From: Breviolum minutum Mf 1.05b.01
Taxonomy: Eukaryota; Sar; Dinophyceae; Suessiales; Symbiodiniaceae
Direction of reading: 5' to 3'
Length of the DNA: 64,000 nt
Assembly (NCBI GenBank): GCA_000507305.1
Contig: DF240791.1
Location: 37,543 to 101,542, forward strand
In this document: positions 45,860-57,046 of the stretch, in pieces
Layout: every line of letters starts with the position of its first letter
Position numbering within the stretch: position 1 is the first letter of the stretch
Notes under the pieces: model-generated
Database searches by the model: none
What the model was told of the DNA's origin: nothing
Seen by the model: only the letters and a program-made list of their open reading frames with translations
Made by a program: the position numbers and the translations under genes

Positions 45860-48618
45860 TGTTTCAGGTTGGAGAATTGTTATCATTCCCCAGATCGTGT
45901 ACTCTTGATCTTGCTGAGTCATAGCCTACTAGCTGCAGCTTCCTTCCCAGGTGATGCATTTGATCACATACTTTTTTACTGTGACGTGGTTGCACTATTT
46001 GCCAACATTGCCTTTGCGTATCGCTTTTCTTCCTTGCCCCTGAAAGCTGTTTCTCCTTGAATTGTGCTATCTCAGCCAAGGTCCACTTTTTCTTGTGGCT
46101 ATGCTTCACCTTGAGGCTTTGATGGAGTGCTTACGAATGTTGGACATCATTTGTTCCTTTCTTCGTGCCATTAGTCAGTTTAACACCTGTTGTGCCCTCT
46201 GCCGGCCTGTAGCAGTTGCAGAGAGTTCATCAAAGTTTCTGAGAACTTGATATGTGCTTGGTGCAGCACGATTTGTGTTGACTTCAGGTCTGTGAATGGT
46301 GGATCAATGGATGCGCTCAGGACACGACTGACAAATGATTAGCATGGAGAGAGCAATCGTAGTAAAACAGTCTAGAGGGCTGAAGACAAACGTCATTTTA
46401 CCACACTTTTCTGGGGAAAAGCATGGAGACTTTTGTAGGTGGCAAATGGGTGCCGTGTGACAGTCGTCACCTGTTGGCCCGTTGGCGATGATATGATGGC
46501 ATCATACTGGCATACAACAAGAGAGGGTTATCATTTCTTGCTGGCAAACTGAAGCAACATTGCCGAATAAGCTTGCAAAGGAATCTTTGCTAGCGGCTTA
46601 TGGTTTGTTTTATTTTCATTTGCTCCTGCCTCCTGTTGTAGGACATTGACAACTGCAAAGGAGCGGCCGCCGATTGCCACACTCCTTTTGACTTTGGACA
46701 TGCGATCCATTCTGAGCTTCTTGCATGCTTTCCACTATCACCATTGGCCAATCCAGGATACTGTCGCCATTTGCCCAATGCTTGCTTTGCTCTTTATTGA
46801 GTGCTGGGCAACACTCTTAGACTTAGACTCGGCAGCATACTGTAGTTAGTGGGACAGCTTATCTTACAGTCATTTGGTATTTTCACATTCAATTAAGAGT
46901 GCATTGCTATGCATCAGATTGTCTACTGGTGCCTTGATGACATTGTACTCGTCCTTCCTGCCTTTGGCACTACGTTAGGTAGCAGCGTTGGATTTGACAA
47001 CACCATCCGGTGCGTTGGGCACTTAGTGCAAACGTTCTTTGGTGGTATGATCTTCATGCACAGAACAGAACAGATACGAGCACAAACATATAATATATGT
47101 ATGTATGTATATAATTATATACGTATACATATCAATGATAGGAGACTGAGTACTCAATTGCCAGAAGAGGATTCCGAGAGGAAAGCTGAATGAAAAACGG
47201 CGTGATACATGCGAATTTGTCATCCCTGCTACACGTTGGGGTTTGTCTACAAGTGTACAGCTTTTGTGATGGTCCATTTACACTTTTTTTTGGAAGCTAA
47301 GGAGAGGAGTACCGCAAGGCTACGGGCAGGACTGCCCACTCGCCACTGTGCTCGGCACGCCATAAGATTTTGAAGGCTTGTAAAACATTGAAGCATCGCC
47401 GACAGTGTGAAGCGCAGGACTACATGTTTGTAGCTACCTGGGCTTTGTTGATACAACTGGTCATGGCACGGTTCCAAGAGCTCAACAGACCAGAATCAGA
47501 AACGTGCTGGTTTCGTGTGCTTAACAAGAGTCAAAATGGAAGCTTGGCATTTTGCCAACTGTGCTTCTGCGTTTCAACATCCATGCTGACCTGCTGGCAG
47601 TGCGTTGCCAATGGCTTTGTCTTCAGCTTGCCGAAGGATTTGCAGGTGCAACAGCAATCCTGCAGAGATGAATGGCCACAAGTTTTTGCTCTTCTTTATA
47701 TGATGTGTGGGGTCATTTGGATTTGTTTCAGCCCCGTCTTCCACCTGCTATCCTGTCCAACTTCGCTTTCATAATGTCGGTGACTGCTACTGGCTCCCAA
47801 AATCAAATTTATGGCAGGTTGACGTGGTTTGATTTCAGACTGATGTCAGATTTGTGTAGCAATCTGTGTTAGATCGATGCCAGATTTGTTGCATCTATGA
47901 TCTATGCCATTCCAATCTGAGTCGCATGCCAGATCTGCTGCTAGATTGATGTCATACCTTTTTCAATGGATACTCTGTGTCTGAGTGAATTTTACCAGTC
48001 AACGACAAGTGTCAGACGTAGTCAATTCTTCCCCAAACTGGTTTACCTGTAGGGTCTTGTCGTATCAGATCATTGTGGGTACGCATCTGCCCATGTACGC
48101 TTAGTAACAACAATCGATCTTTTTGAGCAATGCGGTGTATGCATTCTTCCTAACTCGCTGCCAAAAAAATGCTTGCCAAGGTTCAGGGTTTCTGCTGGTG
48201 TGATTTCATTACCCGCTTTTAGATCTTTTTGACCGAACAGCTTTATCTGGAGCAGGTGATGAAAGTATTTGGGAATTCCGTGAGAGGAGGCACTGCACCG
48301 GTACTTCCATTTTGAAGTCTGAACTCTGAGATGAACTCCTATGCTCGGAATTGCAGGGCTCAGTGCGATCTGGTTTGTGTACTACTTGGCTATGGCCACT
48401 GACTAAGATAGTGCGCATTTAGATGCAGGAATTAATTTTGGCGATGACTATCTCAAATGAAGCTTTGCATGCATTTGCACATTCGTCCTTTGCAGTTCAA
48501 CATTAAGGTCACAGTGTATGCGTCAATCTTGATCGTTCCAAACTTGGCAACTCAAACATACAAATGTTTGGATTTGCTGATGATCGGCAATATGATTGAT
48601 TGCATCTGGGTGACCTAG
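45860..48618 (+). CDS. Candidate multi-exon membrane protein
   Basis: Several + segments in a row are strongly hydrophobic. They are about 45890-46058 (VLLILLSHSLLAAASFPGDA; LFYCDVVALFANIAFAY), 46070-46250 (GPLFLVAMLHLEALMECLRM; LDIICSFLRAI), 46646-46844 (PIATLLLTLDMRSILSFLHA; TVAICPMLALLFIECWATLL), 46909-47015 (IVYWCLDDIVLVLPAFGTTL), 47420-47770 (WALLIQLVMARF; SLPKDLQVQQQSCRDEWPQV; LLYMMCGVIWICF) and 48494-48618 (VTVYASILIVPNLATQTYKC, then LDLLMIGNMIDCIWVT and TAG). Such clustering of hydrophobic, Cys-rich frames on one strand suggests a polytopic membrane protein. Non-coding sequence read in some frames can also look hydrophobic, so confidence is limited. No family is recognised and splice junctions were not phased. 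Confidence 0.35.
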
Positions 48619-48890
48619 GTATTCATGGCTAGGTACACAAATAAATCGAGTACAGCCAGTGGTGGATGGCCTAGCCTTTGTGCTATTCACTTGGGTGGCC
48701 AAGACTCCGATTATTTTCTGCCTTCTCTATAGTGTGTTGAGACGGTAGGAGCAGCATTTGTTCCGCAGCTTTGGCGAATTCTGATGAATTGAATATGGAT
48801 TGTGGTTCCTTTAAGCTCAGGTACTGGAGCTTGGTTTGCTTGGTAAACTCCAGTCCAAGCGCAAAGGGCAAAGATCCCGAAGTAGAGATG

Positions 48891-48950
48891 TACAGCCTGG
48901 ACTGATCGAAGATCATGAAATACAGCCTGCACTGATAGAAGATCATGAAA
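48891..48950 (+). repeat. 30-bp tandem duplication
   Basis: Two adjacent 30-bp copies (48891-48920 and 48921-48950) differing at two positions. In one + frame they encode QPGLIEDHEI and QPALIEDHEI in succession; both differences change or keep residues without breaking the frame. Confidence 0.85.
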
Positions 48951-51900
48951 TACCACGGAAAAGGACCCCAAGTGCATTCGCTCCATTTGCAGGCACTGAG
49001 AAGATACTTGCTGGATCATTCTTGGGATTTTCGTTTGACTTGATTACATTGCATGGATTTTTCGGCTCGTGTCCGTAGATCCGTCGCCTGAGCTGTCGCC
49101 AAGTCGGAGGCAAACTTGGTAAGGAGCAATTGTGCTGAGATACCCAAAGCTGGTAGGGGAGCTTCAATAGTCCATCAATTAATTCCAGGGTGAAATCCTT
49201 AGGACGAGTTCAGCCTTGAAAGGAGATTTGGAGTAGTTGAGACTTGACTGCTGAAATTTTGTTAGTCGGAGCAATTCAAATCCTAAGCGAAGGATGAAGC
49301 TGCGACGCAGTTCCTGGCTGGCCCGTGCGGCAGAGCTCTCAGCTGTACCTATAAGGCATAACATTAACTGGTAAAAGTGCTTCTGGGAAGGGTATTCACG
49401 GAGAGAGAGGCAGAGAGACTGAAAAGGGCAGGTGATAAAGCAGGAGTCCAGTCATTTGAGGCAGTGTTGCTTGTAGCAGCAGCTTCATGGGTGGCCTGCG
49501 ACATGGCTTAGCAGATGGATTCTCAACACAGAATGAATTATTGTAACAGACCTGTACCGGATGGATCTGATTGATGGATGCTGCAGGAACACTTGAACAG
49601 AACCGCTTGCTTCTACTGTGCTTTCCGCGGTTCGAGCGCCAGGTTTTTGGCAGCAGTTTTCTCTTCATTGGACCGCCAGCAAGTCAGTCGCTCCCCACAG
49701 TTTGGAACTCAGCAAAAAGGACGGACAAACCAGAGCCGGATCCCAAGACGACATGGGAGCAAAAAGTTTCTTTATAATATTTGCACCCTCACCAGCCTAA
49801 CCCGTCAATGTTGTAAGCATGCTCTACACCAAAACTGAGATACTCCAATCAAATCAAATCCACGGGGTTGGGTTGAACAAACAGATTGAAATCGGAGCCA
49901 ATTGTAAGTAGTGTAGAGTGTACAGCTAGTCTGACTCTGCAAACACACACCGGTTGCAGGCCATGGCAAACAGCAAATTAAGAGTGACTATTTGTCGAAT
50001 ATTTGCATACTATTTGCGAAATATTTTGAGATGTTTTGAGAGATGTTTGAAAAACCAGCAGGCCTCAATTTCAAAGTCCCAAAGTCCCAGGTCACTCAGC
50101 GAGGCCAAAGTGACAGAGGCCGATGCTTTCGTAGCAGCGCGGGTTATCTCTTGGGCGCTGGGATGTGTTGGGATGTGTTGCAATGTGAGTTTGCATACCA
50201 GCTTTTGTTTGGAGGCTCACTTGTTAGCCGACATGCGAGAGAAGTTGATGAAGAGGTCTGTGTTTTTCCATGCGTGGTCTGGTTCTCATTGTCAGCTGCC
50301 GAATTTCCAGGAGGTGCTTTTCAACTTCAGAAAGCCTTCGAAGAAGAAGGGTTTTGACCCAAACTGGAAGGCGTGGCCGCGGCCCTGCATTTTCTGTTTG
50401 CTTTTCCGTCGGCTTTGCAGTCATTTTCTTTTCTACATTTCCAAAACTGCCACGCGCCAGCGACCGTTCCCAAAGTACATTGTGATGGGTGGCGTCATGA
50501 TGACATTCGTCGGTGTGGGCCCACAGATCAGTCACGGTCTCTATGAACGTCTTTGAAGGACTTTAAAGCTAAGACAACGCATTAACAACGATGATTCAAA
50601 TGATTTGTTTTGGACACCTTTGAGCAGAGGCTATTTGGGAGGTGGGCCTGGATCTCGAATTTCGTGCCACACATGGGCGCACCTTTCTGTTCAGGGCACT
50701 TCATTCAATTCTTTCCTCAAAAATTCTTTCGTGTGACGAGTTAGGCCCATTCTTTCAGCCGTGTGGGGCTTGTGCGGTGCCGGGTTTGGGTGCCTTGGTC
50801 TTGGACTCGTGAATGACAGAGTAGAATATGGTGAAATCCATAGCAAATTAGCAAAATAATGGTAAATGACACCGGCTCTGAGACCGATCCTCCCTGTGCA
50901 CGGGTGACTCTGAGAAGGTGCTTATTTGAGCCGTGGCAGACGGCAGATGGCACCATCAGCGGCCTGTATGACGAAGATGATGAAGACGAGGATGACGACG
51001 ACTAAGCAGCAACTTAGCTCATGCAGATTCTCACAGTTTGTCCATCTCGTTTCTTGTCGATGAACTTTGCCGTTGTGTTGAGAGCAACCCAAGCTCTGCC
51101 TCCACTCTTGAAGGCTTTGATGACCTTCGCCTGCTACTCTTGTTGCTCGCTGAAAACATTTAATTTCTGTACTTCCAGAAGTGTCTTGTGAGAACAGCTT
51201 CAAGGAGCTTCTATTCGTGTCATTCTTGTACCATGGTATTGTCTCCATATTTCCATATCGCTTTAAAAAAAGGCGCTGGATGTTGGGTTGTCCTGAGTCC
51301 CACAGATTCCCAGAGCACCACCAAGAGATGATTCTGAATCTAGAACGTTTTTCTTAACCTACTGTACTGCTAGAATCAATATCATGAATAATCGAAAAAG
51401 CTTAAGAGATTGACATGACATGTCCATAGATTTGCTGGAAACTATGCACTGCAAGTCTGAAGGGATGAAGGGATTGCCTAGGTCCTTCAGCAGTGCTTGC
51501 AGTGCTTGAGATGTTTGTACTTCCGACTGACTACCACGAGGAAGCAAATATTTAACACCCTGGCAAGAGCCAGTCGTGCCCATTGCATCAGTCCGTCTCT
51601 CTTGCTGATGAAATTTTCAGTAAAATCAGTCAGCATACTCGCCAGCAAAGTCACTTTGCAAAGAGGCACCGAATTGCGCAACTTGGATTGTGAAATTACT
51701 TGGAACCACTTGCAGCTTCGAGTTTCAGTGCAGACTTCCTTCATCTTCCTGCGATATTGCCGGCTTGGCTCGCAGTTGTCTCATCACGTTGGCTTAGAGT
51801 TTTGGGCGCGCTGAGCCCGGAACTTACCTTTCACCTTTTCAGGCTGCTGGCAAATGCCTTCTACTTCTACTGCCAAAAAACTGAGCATATCATGTTGTAC

Positions 51901-52001
51901 TTAGCAGTGCTATAAAACTGGTATAAACTCCATTGAACTTCTACTATCTGACGACAGTATGCAGTATGTTATGCCGTGCTATGCTGTTTTGACCCAAGGC
52001 A
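48951..52001. other. Mostly non-coding; weak exon candidates before the LHC gene
   Basis: Between the membrane-protein candidate and the LHC gene I see only weak + segments. About 50095-50170 (SLSEAKVTEADAFVAARVIS) lies in an open frame spanning 49954-50556 whose other parts are not protein-like. A short acidic end near 50938-51005 (DGTISGLYDEDDEDEDDDD, then TAA) could be a terminal exon. Nothing else is supported on either strand. Confidence 0.4.
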
Positions 52002-53215
52002 ATGGCTCCAAAGACAGCAGCGGTTGCAGCCCTCGGCCTTGCTGCGGCACCCCTCTTCGTAGTCCCAGGCATTTCCCCTAAATGCCCTTGAAAGTGGGCT
52101 GTACACTGAGGGTCTCGGGTAATGTTGGGAAAAGTCAGGTACGGCTTTCAAATCCTTTTTACATTTGCCAGCGCAGGGACATGGGGACAGGGAGACATGA
52201 TGAAATATCCTATGAGCATTTCGCCGCATTTCTGAACATTTCTGTGTACACGCTAGTATGGGAGTGCATGCAGCTTGCCGTGGATTAAACCACATCCAAT
52301 ATGCATTGCATTTGTACGCGTTAGCTATTTCTTTTATGTTGGATGTGCACGTGTGCTTCTGGTTGTGTTGGTATTCGCAATCTATATGGGATGATTTGTA
52401 TGCACAATATGCGTACTATATTATAGATACATGATTGTGCTAGTATACTACGAGCAACTCTGTAAGTTTCAATGCAACATCACCCATTAGGATGTCAAGA
52501 TGATTGATATGTTACACTTTCCTATGTGAGAGCAAGTGTAGCACATGCAATTAGATATACTGCATGTCATTGATGCATACTAATGCATGCAATGCCTTGC
52601 GATACTATTGTGTAGTTTTTCTGTGCTTCCATGTCATATTTGTTCGCGGGAAAGCGATACGACTGTGCGAGCAGGTGGTGCTCCTAGCTCTTCGCAGTGC
52701 CTCCGGTTGCATTTGATCTGCATTTGATTTGCTTAGCACCTGACTTTTAGAGACAGTGAAGAGAGTGAAGACTGAACACTGAAAGAGTACTGGACGTTTT
52801 GTGAAAAAAACTGTTTTACAGCCTTGGATAGCTTGGATGCCGTCAGTTGCATCAAATCTTGAGCTCAGGCTTCGAGGTAACGCTGCAGTGAAGGCTTCCA
52901 ACTCTTCCAGGGCTTACTTCATAGACTATCTTTCGAGTTTCCATCGACAAAGCTTAGCTGCTTAGCATTGCTTAGCTTAGTTCATTTGCAGGGCAGAGCT
53001 CCACAACTTGGCTCGACTTTGGGCTTCGCAGCTGGCTCCACTGCGGTTCTGGCGATTGCAACTTGCTGGTGTGTGATGTGTACTGATGTGATATGATGAT
53101 GTAAATTTGTGCAACAAAAAGTTGTCCTTCTTGGCTTCAAATATTTTTCCGCCTTTCTCAACAAGGCAGCAACACGAAGGAGCCAGTCCAGCAAGCTGAC
53201 CAGGAAGCTTGTCTG
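52002..53215 (+). CDS. Leader exons of the LHC polyprotein gene (putative)
   Basis: ATG at 52002 starts MAPKTAAVAALGLAAAPLFV, an Ala-rich hydrophobic signal-like segment suited to the bipartite plastid-targeting leaders of dinoflagellates (ER signal plus transit region). Exon 52992-about 53072 after TTGCAG reads QLGSTLGFAAGSTAVLAIAT, a second hydrophobic stretch. Exon 53166-53215 after ACAAG|G reads AATRRSQSSKLTRKL, basic and Ser-rich like a transit peptide. This last exon can join the next at TG|GTTCAA with correct phase. The order signal, transit, hydrophobic, basic fits a leader for import of thylakoid proteins, but the first junctions are not proven. Confidence 0.45.
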
Positions 53216-53345
53216 GTTCAACAGAACTTCTAAGATTCTATATTAATGAGGAAAAGACTGATCTAGATCTATAAACACAGTAGTTTAAGTATTGTTCAGG
53301 CTATCAACGGTTGCTAAAGTGCTTCTGTGTTGAAGCGTGTTTCAG

Positions 53346-55153
53346 GAACTTCTTTGGAGACACACCAACCAGCACCTCGTTTGACCCTGCAAAAGAGCTT
53401 GGAGTTCAAGATCCAATCGGGTTTTGGGACCCCTTGGGCTTGAGCGCGGACAAGGACGAGGCAACATTCAAGCGCCGTCGAGCTGTGGAGATCAAGCATG
53501 GACGCATCGCCAGATGCCCAGTGTTTCATGCATTGCACAGACCGTGTGTTGGAAACTGTATGTTGGATATTTGATACAGCACCAAATCTTATTCATTACC
53601 AAATCTTTTAAAATGAGAGAGAATAGATGCTTAGAGAATGGATGCGTAGAGAAGAATAGATGCTTAGAGAATAGATGCCAAGAGAGAATAGATGCCAAGA
53701 GAGAATAGATACCTACTAGTAGAGAGAATAGATACCTAGAGAGAATAGATGCCAAGAGAGAATAGATGCCAAGAGAGAATAGATGCCAAGAGAGACTAGA
53801 TTCCTAGAGAGATTAGATGCCAAGAGAGAATAGATGCCAAGAGAGAATAGATACAACGCGCGATGGAGTAGTACTTTGTAGTACAGAGTAGTACCGGGGT
53901 AGTACGTTGTAGTACTTTGTAGTACAGAGTAGTACTGGAGTAGTACTACAGAATAGTACTTTGGATCACCACATCGTCACAGAACCACTTTGAACCACAC
54001 AACGTGACCTCACAACCAAAGGGCATCTTAAGTTCATAACATTCCATCCCATCGCAGGGCACAACAGATGACAGCTCATCACCATGACATCGCATTGCAT
54101 CACGTAACATGACACAACACAAGCAATCACATCGCATCAAATGACGTGACAACCACATCAAATGACATGACATGACGTGACATGCCACGTCGCAACTAAG
54201 CACAGTAGCTCACCCCACGTCACCTCACAACCAACCACATCACTTCATGTCACCCCGCAAGCAACTTCATGATTCATGACATCAAAACATGTCACATCAC
54301 CGCCATGGAACAGCAGAAGGCTCGTTCACAGCAAAGAATGGTTTGGGCATCGCGCTTGTCGGTCGCCTTGCGCGCATTCTATAGGCAAATTCTTTCTTTG
54401 CTATATAGTTCTTTTTCTTCTGAAACTTCCGCCCCCGGCTCGCCCGGGAACTACTTGTATTAGTATATAACACGCCTATATAGTTGCTGAGGCGATGTAT
54501 GCCACGATTGGATATATTGTCCCTGAGTACTACAAATTTCCTGGCTTTTTGTCGCCTTCTCTTGGTCTCAAGTTCTCGGATGTCCCAAACGGGCTAGCAG
54601 CCCTCTCAAAGTGCCTTGGCTCTCAAGTTCCACATATTTTTGTGTTGTTTTCTAAGCATTTGATGTTGTGAGTCTTGAAAAAGTACCGAAAGGTCTCGAG
54701 AGGGAGAGTGAATTGCAAGTCCACAGGTTGCCTGTCCTTGGCGGAGCTCAGATTATTGCTTTTTGTGGGTTGATCGAGACCACTGGTTTCTTCCAAGCAT
54801 CTTCTACCACGGATGGAAGAGGTGCCAGGGAAGGGCAATTCTCTATGAAGGACTCCACCGAAAGCGCAGAGCCTGGCAACTACGGTGTTGGCTTTCCAAA
54901 TTTCATTGGCAAAGTCGAGGATCCGGAGGCACGCAAAAGCAAGCTGGCAGCGGAGTTGGCCAATGGACGACTGGCCATGATGGCTATCATCGGAATGTTT
55001 TTCCAAGACGGTCTGACTGGATCTGCTTGGGGAGACTGGTCTCTTTATACTGCATCACCTTTGAGAGCCGAGTCGGAAGAGAAGGCAACTCCACCTCCCC
55101 CACCATTTGATCCACGACTTGAAGTCGGAGTGCTTCCTCCTTTGGATTACTTC
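53346..55153 (+). CDS. Chlorophyll a-c light-harvesting protein, unit 1 of polyprotein
   Basis: Thylakoid antenna protein binding chlorophyll and carotenoid. The exons are 53346-53508, 54492-54610 and 54727-55153; they join in frame. The first has FDPAKELGVQDPIGFWDPLG and the helix-1 pigment motif RRRAVEIKHGRIA, whose Glu and His are chlorophyll ligands. The second has MYATIGYIVPEYYKFPG and LGLKFSDVPNGLAALSK. The third has helix 2 (VLGGAQIIAFCGLIETTGFF), NYGVGFPNFIGKVEDPEARK and helix 3 (SKLAAELANGRLAMMAIIGM), with the conserved ELxNGRLAM ligand motif. It then runs through a Pro-rich linker (ATPPPPPFDP) into the second unit. Intron 53509-54491 is GC-AG, 54611-54726 is GT-AG, and the third exon ends before GC at 55154. 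Confidence 0.93.
53617..53852. repeat. 17-bp minisatellite in an LHC intron
   Basis: About 13 imperfect copies of GAGAGAATAGATGCCAA, with variants ending in CTTA or CCTA, inside the 983-bp GC-AG intron. Confidence 0.85.
53863..53964. repeat. GTAGTAC-rich tandem repeat in the same intron
   Basis: Repeated AGTAGTAC cores, several in the form TTTGTAGTACAGAGTAGTAC, directly after the minisatellite. Confidence 0.8.
53965..54300. repeat. CATCACATGACA-type low-complexity tract
   Basis: Irregular repetition of short ACATCAC, ATGACAT and CGTGACAT words up to near the end of the intron. No defined period. Confidence 0.7.
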
Positions 55154-55315
55154 GCACTCAGCTCAGTCGTTCCTGCAAGAGCTTGCAAATCTGATGACCT
55201 TTGATCACATTTTCAATCAATCAAACTTTTTAGGAGTGTCACCCATCTTTCTTCTATTTTCTGCTCTGTGACTTGTGAAACACAACTCAAACCTTTGAGA
55301 TGGTGTGCTGTTGAG

Positions 55316-57046
55316 GATCCAGCAGGCTTTTGCAAAGTGGGAGATGAGGCGAGCCAGATGTCTTTGGTTTCTAATTTTTTTGTGTGCTAGCTTGCAAGGG
55401 CAACAAATCAGAGAACTTTTAGTAGGCCTTGTGTGCCTGTGCCTGGCAAAGAAGATTGTCTTCCTGCTTCAAAAGAGTTGTTCATGAGTTTTTCCGAATG
55501 GCTTGGATTGAAATTTCGATTGCTGAAGCAACGATTGCTCTTGTTCTTGTGTTTGTGGAGGAAGGCTTCCGAAATCTCCGAGCTGCAGAGATCAAGCATG
55601 GACGAGTGGCGGAGCGCTGAGTCTTTGTCATCGCATACCATGACATTTGTTTCACTTGTTGTGCAACGAATAAACTGCCAGCCGCTGGACTATAAACAAT
55701 CGGCCCTGCTCGCACTTCCCTCTCTTCCTCTTTTGAGATGAATGGCATGAGGCAATGATGGCAGCGCTGGGTGCAACCATCCAGGCCCCTCCTGGTAGTC
55801 CAGCTCAAAGGATGTTGTGAGATACACTGGTGAGAAGATGTCCAAGAGATGCGTGAGTCATGACTAGAAGTGAAACAAGCTTGTCTGCAGAGAGCACCAG
55901 CGGTCGAAAACCGATGCCTTCCTGTACCATCTTGCCCAGCACTACGCGCAATTTCCTGGTTTCGAAGAAGTCCCAACCGGCATTGGAGCTGTCACAACTG
56001 AGCTCTTGTCTCAGTATCAATTGGGTCCGGATTTTTCAGCCTTTGACAAGTTTCTCAAATTCATTTCGAAAATGCAACTCAGATCTTGCTCTTACCTCTA
56101 GATAGTTGTTCTAGCATATTTTGCATAGATTTTGTAAGCCGTCAAAGACTTGTGTCTATCTCAAGAAATTTGCGAGGCCAGGAAGCTACGGCTTTGGGGC
56201 GCTTTTCTTGATCAGCGGAGTGCTCCTTTGCCGCGCAGGGGAACAGATGGATGCACTCTCTTTTTTGCTTGTAAAGTGGATACGCAAGGTTATAGCAATT
56301 TATTCAGGTGCTTCACGATTTCATAGTCGAATTCCTGCTTAGGTTGGAGTTGGCTTTGTGGACTGAGGACGGTTTTGCTCTTGGGTTGCTGACTGTTTTC
56401 CATTGTCACTGAACATTTTGCAGGATTCCAGCAAAGAGCCAGGCAACTTTGGCGACCCACTCAATTTGGGCCAATACGACATTGACATGAGGCAGGGAAA
56501 ATGCGCTTTGCTTGCTGCAAACCAGTTCGATTTCTGGTATTCACCCTTTGCAGGGGTTGTACTGAGTAAATCTCAATTGGGTTGGATTTGCTCACGGCTA
56601 TCCAAAGGCCTCCAACAACGGGCACAGGATGCCACTTCCTGATTTCGCTTTTAATGCCTTGAATTCAGGAACAAGGAGCTGAACAATGGCCGCTTTGCTT
56701 CTCGGCTTGAGACCAGCAACGAACATGCGCTGACACATGCTGTGGGCAGTCCGGGATATCCCAGCTACACTCAGATAAATCTTCGATCATCATTGACCAG
56801 TTTCCCCTGACGTGCTGATTACAGTACCTTCATTCTGTTCAATATGGGTAAGGCCATGTTTGCTGCCGTCGGAATCATTTTGGCAGAACTCTACACTGGC
56901 AAGGTGGGCTATGGTTTCGTGGTTTATCGTGGTTCATTGTGGTATAGAGTAGACCATAGTAGACCATCTTATCTTGCTCTATCCTACTCTATCCGTGTAA
57001 AATCTTTGTTGCTTTGCGGCAGGATGGAATTGACCAGATTGGCCTT
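55316..57046 (+). CDS. Chlorophyll a-c light-harvesting protein, unit 2 of polyprotein
   Basis: A second LHC domain continues in frame from unit 1 through nine small exons: 55316-55348 (DPAGFCKVGDE), 55561-55608 (EGFRNLRAAEIKHGRV, helix-1 ligand motif), 55752-55784 (AMMAALGATIQ), 55940-56001 (HYAQFPGFEEVPTGIGAVTT), 56177-56234 (PGSYGFGALFLISGVLLC, helix 2), 56424-56491 (SKEPGNFGDPLNLGQYDIDM), 56669-56696 (NKELNNGRFA, helix-3 ligand motif), 56853-56903 (MFAAVGIILAELYTGK) and 57023-about 57046 (DGIDQIGL). Every junction keeps the frame and rebuilds a colinear LHC sequence. Eight of the nine introns within or leading into this unit are GC-AG; the last is GT-AG. Exons of 28-33 nt are notable. After QIGL the usual LHC C-terminus is reached; whether the polyprotein goes on is not clear. 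Confidence 0.9.
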
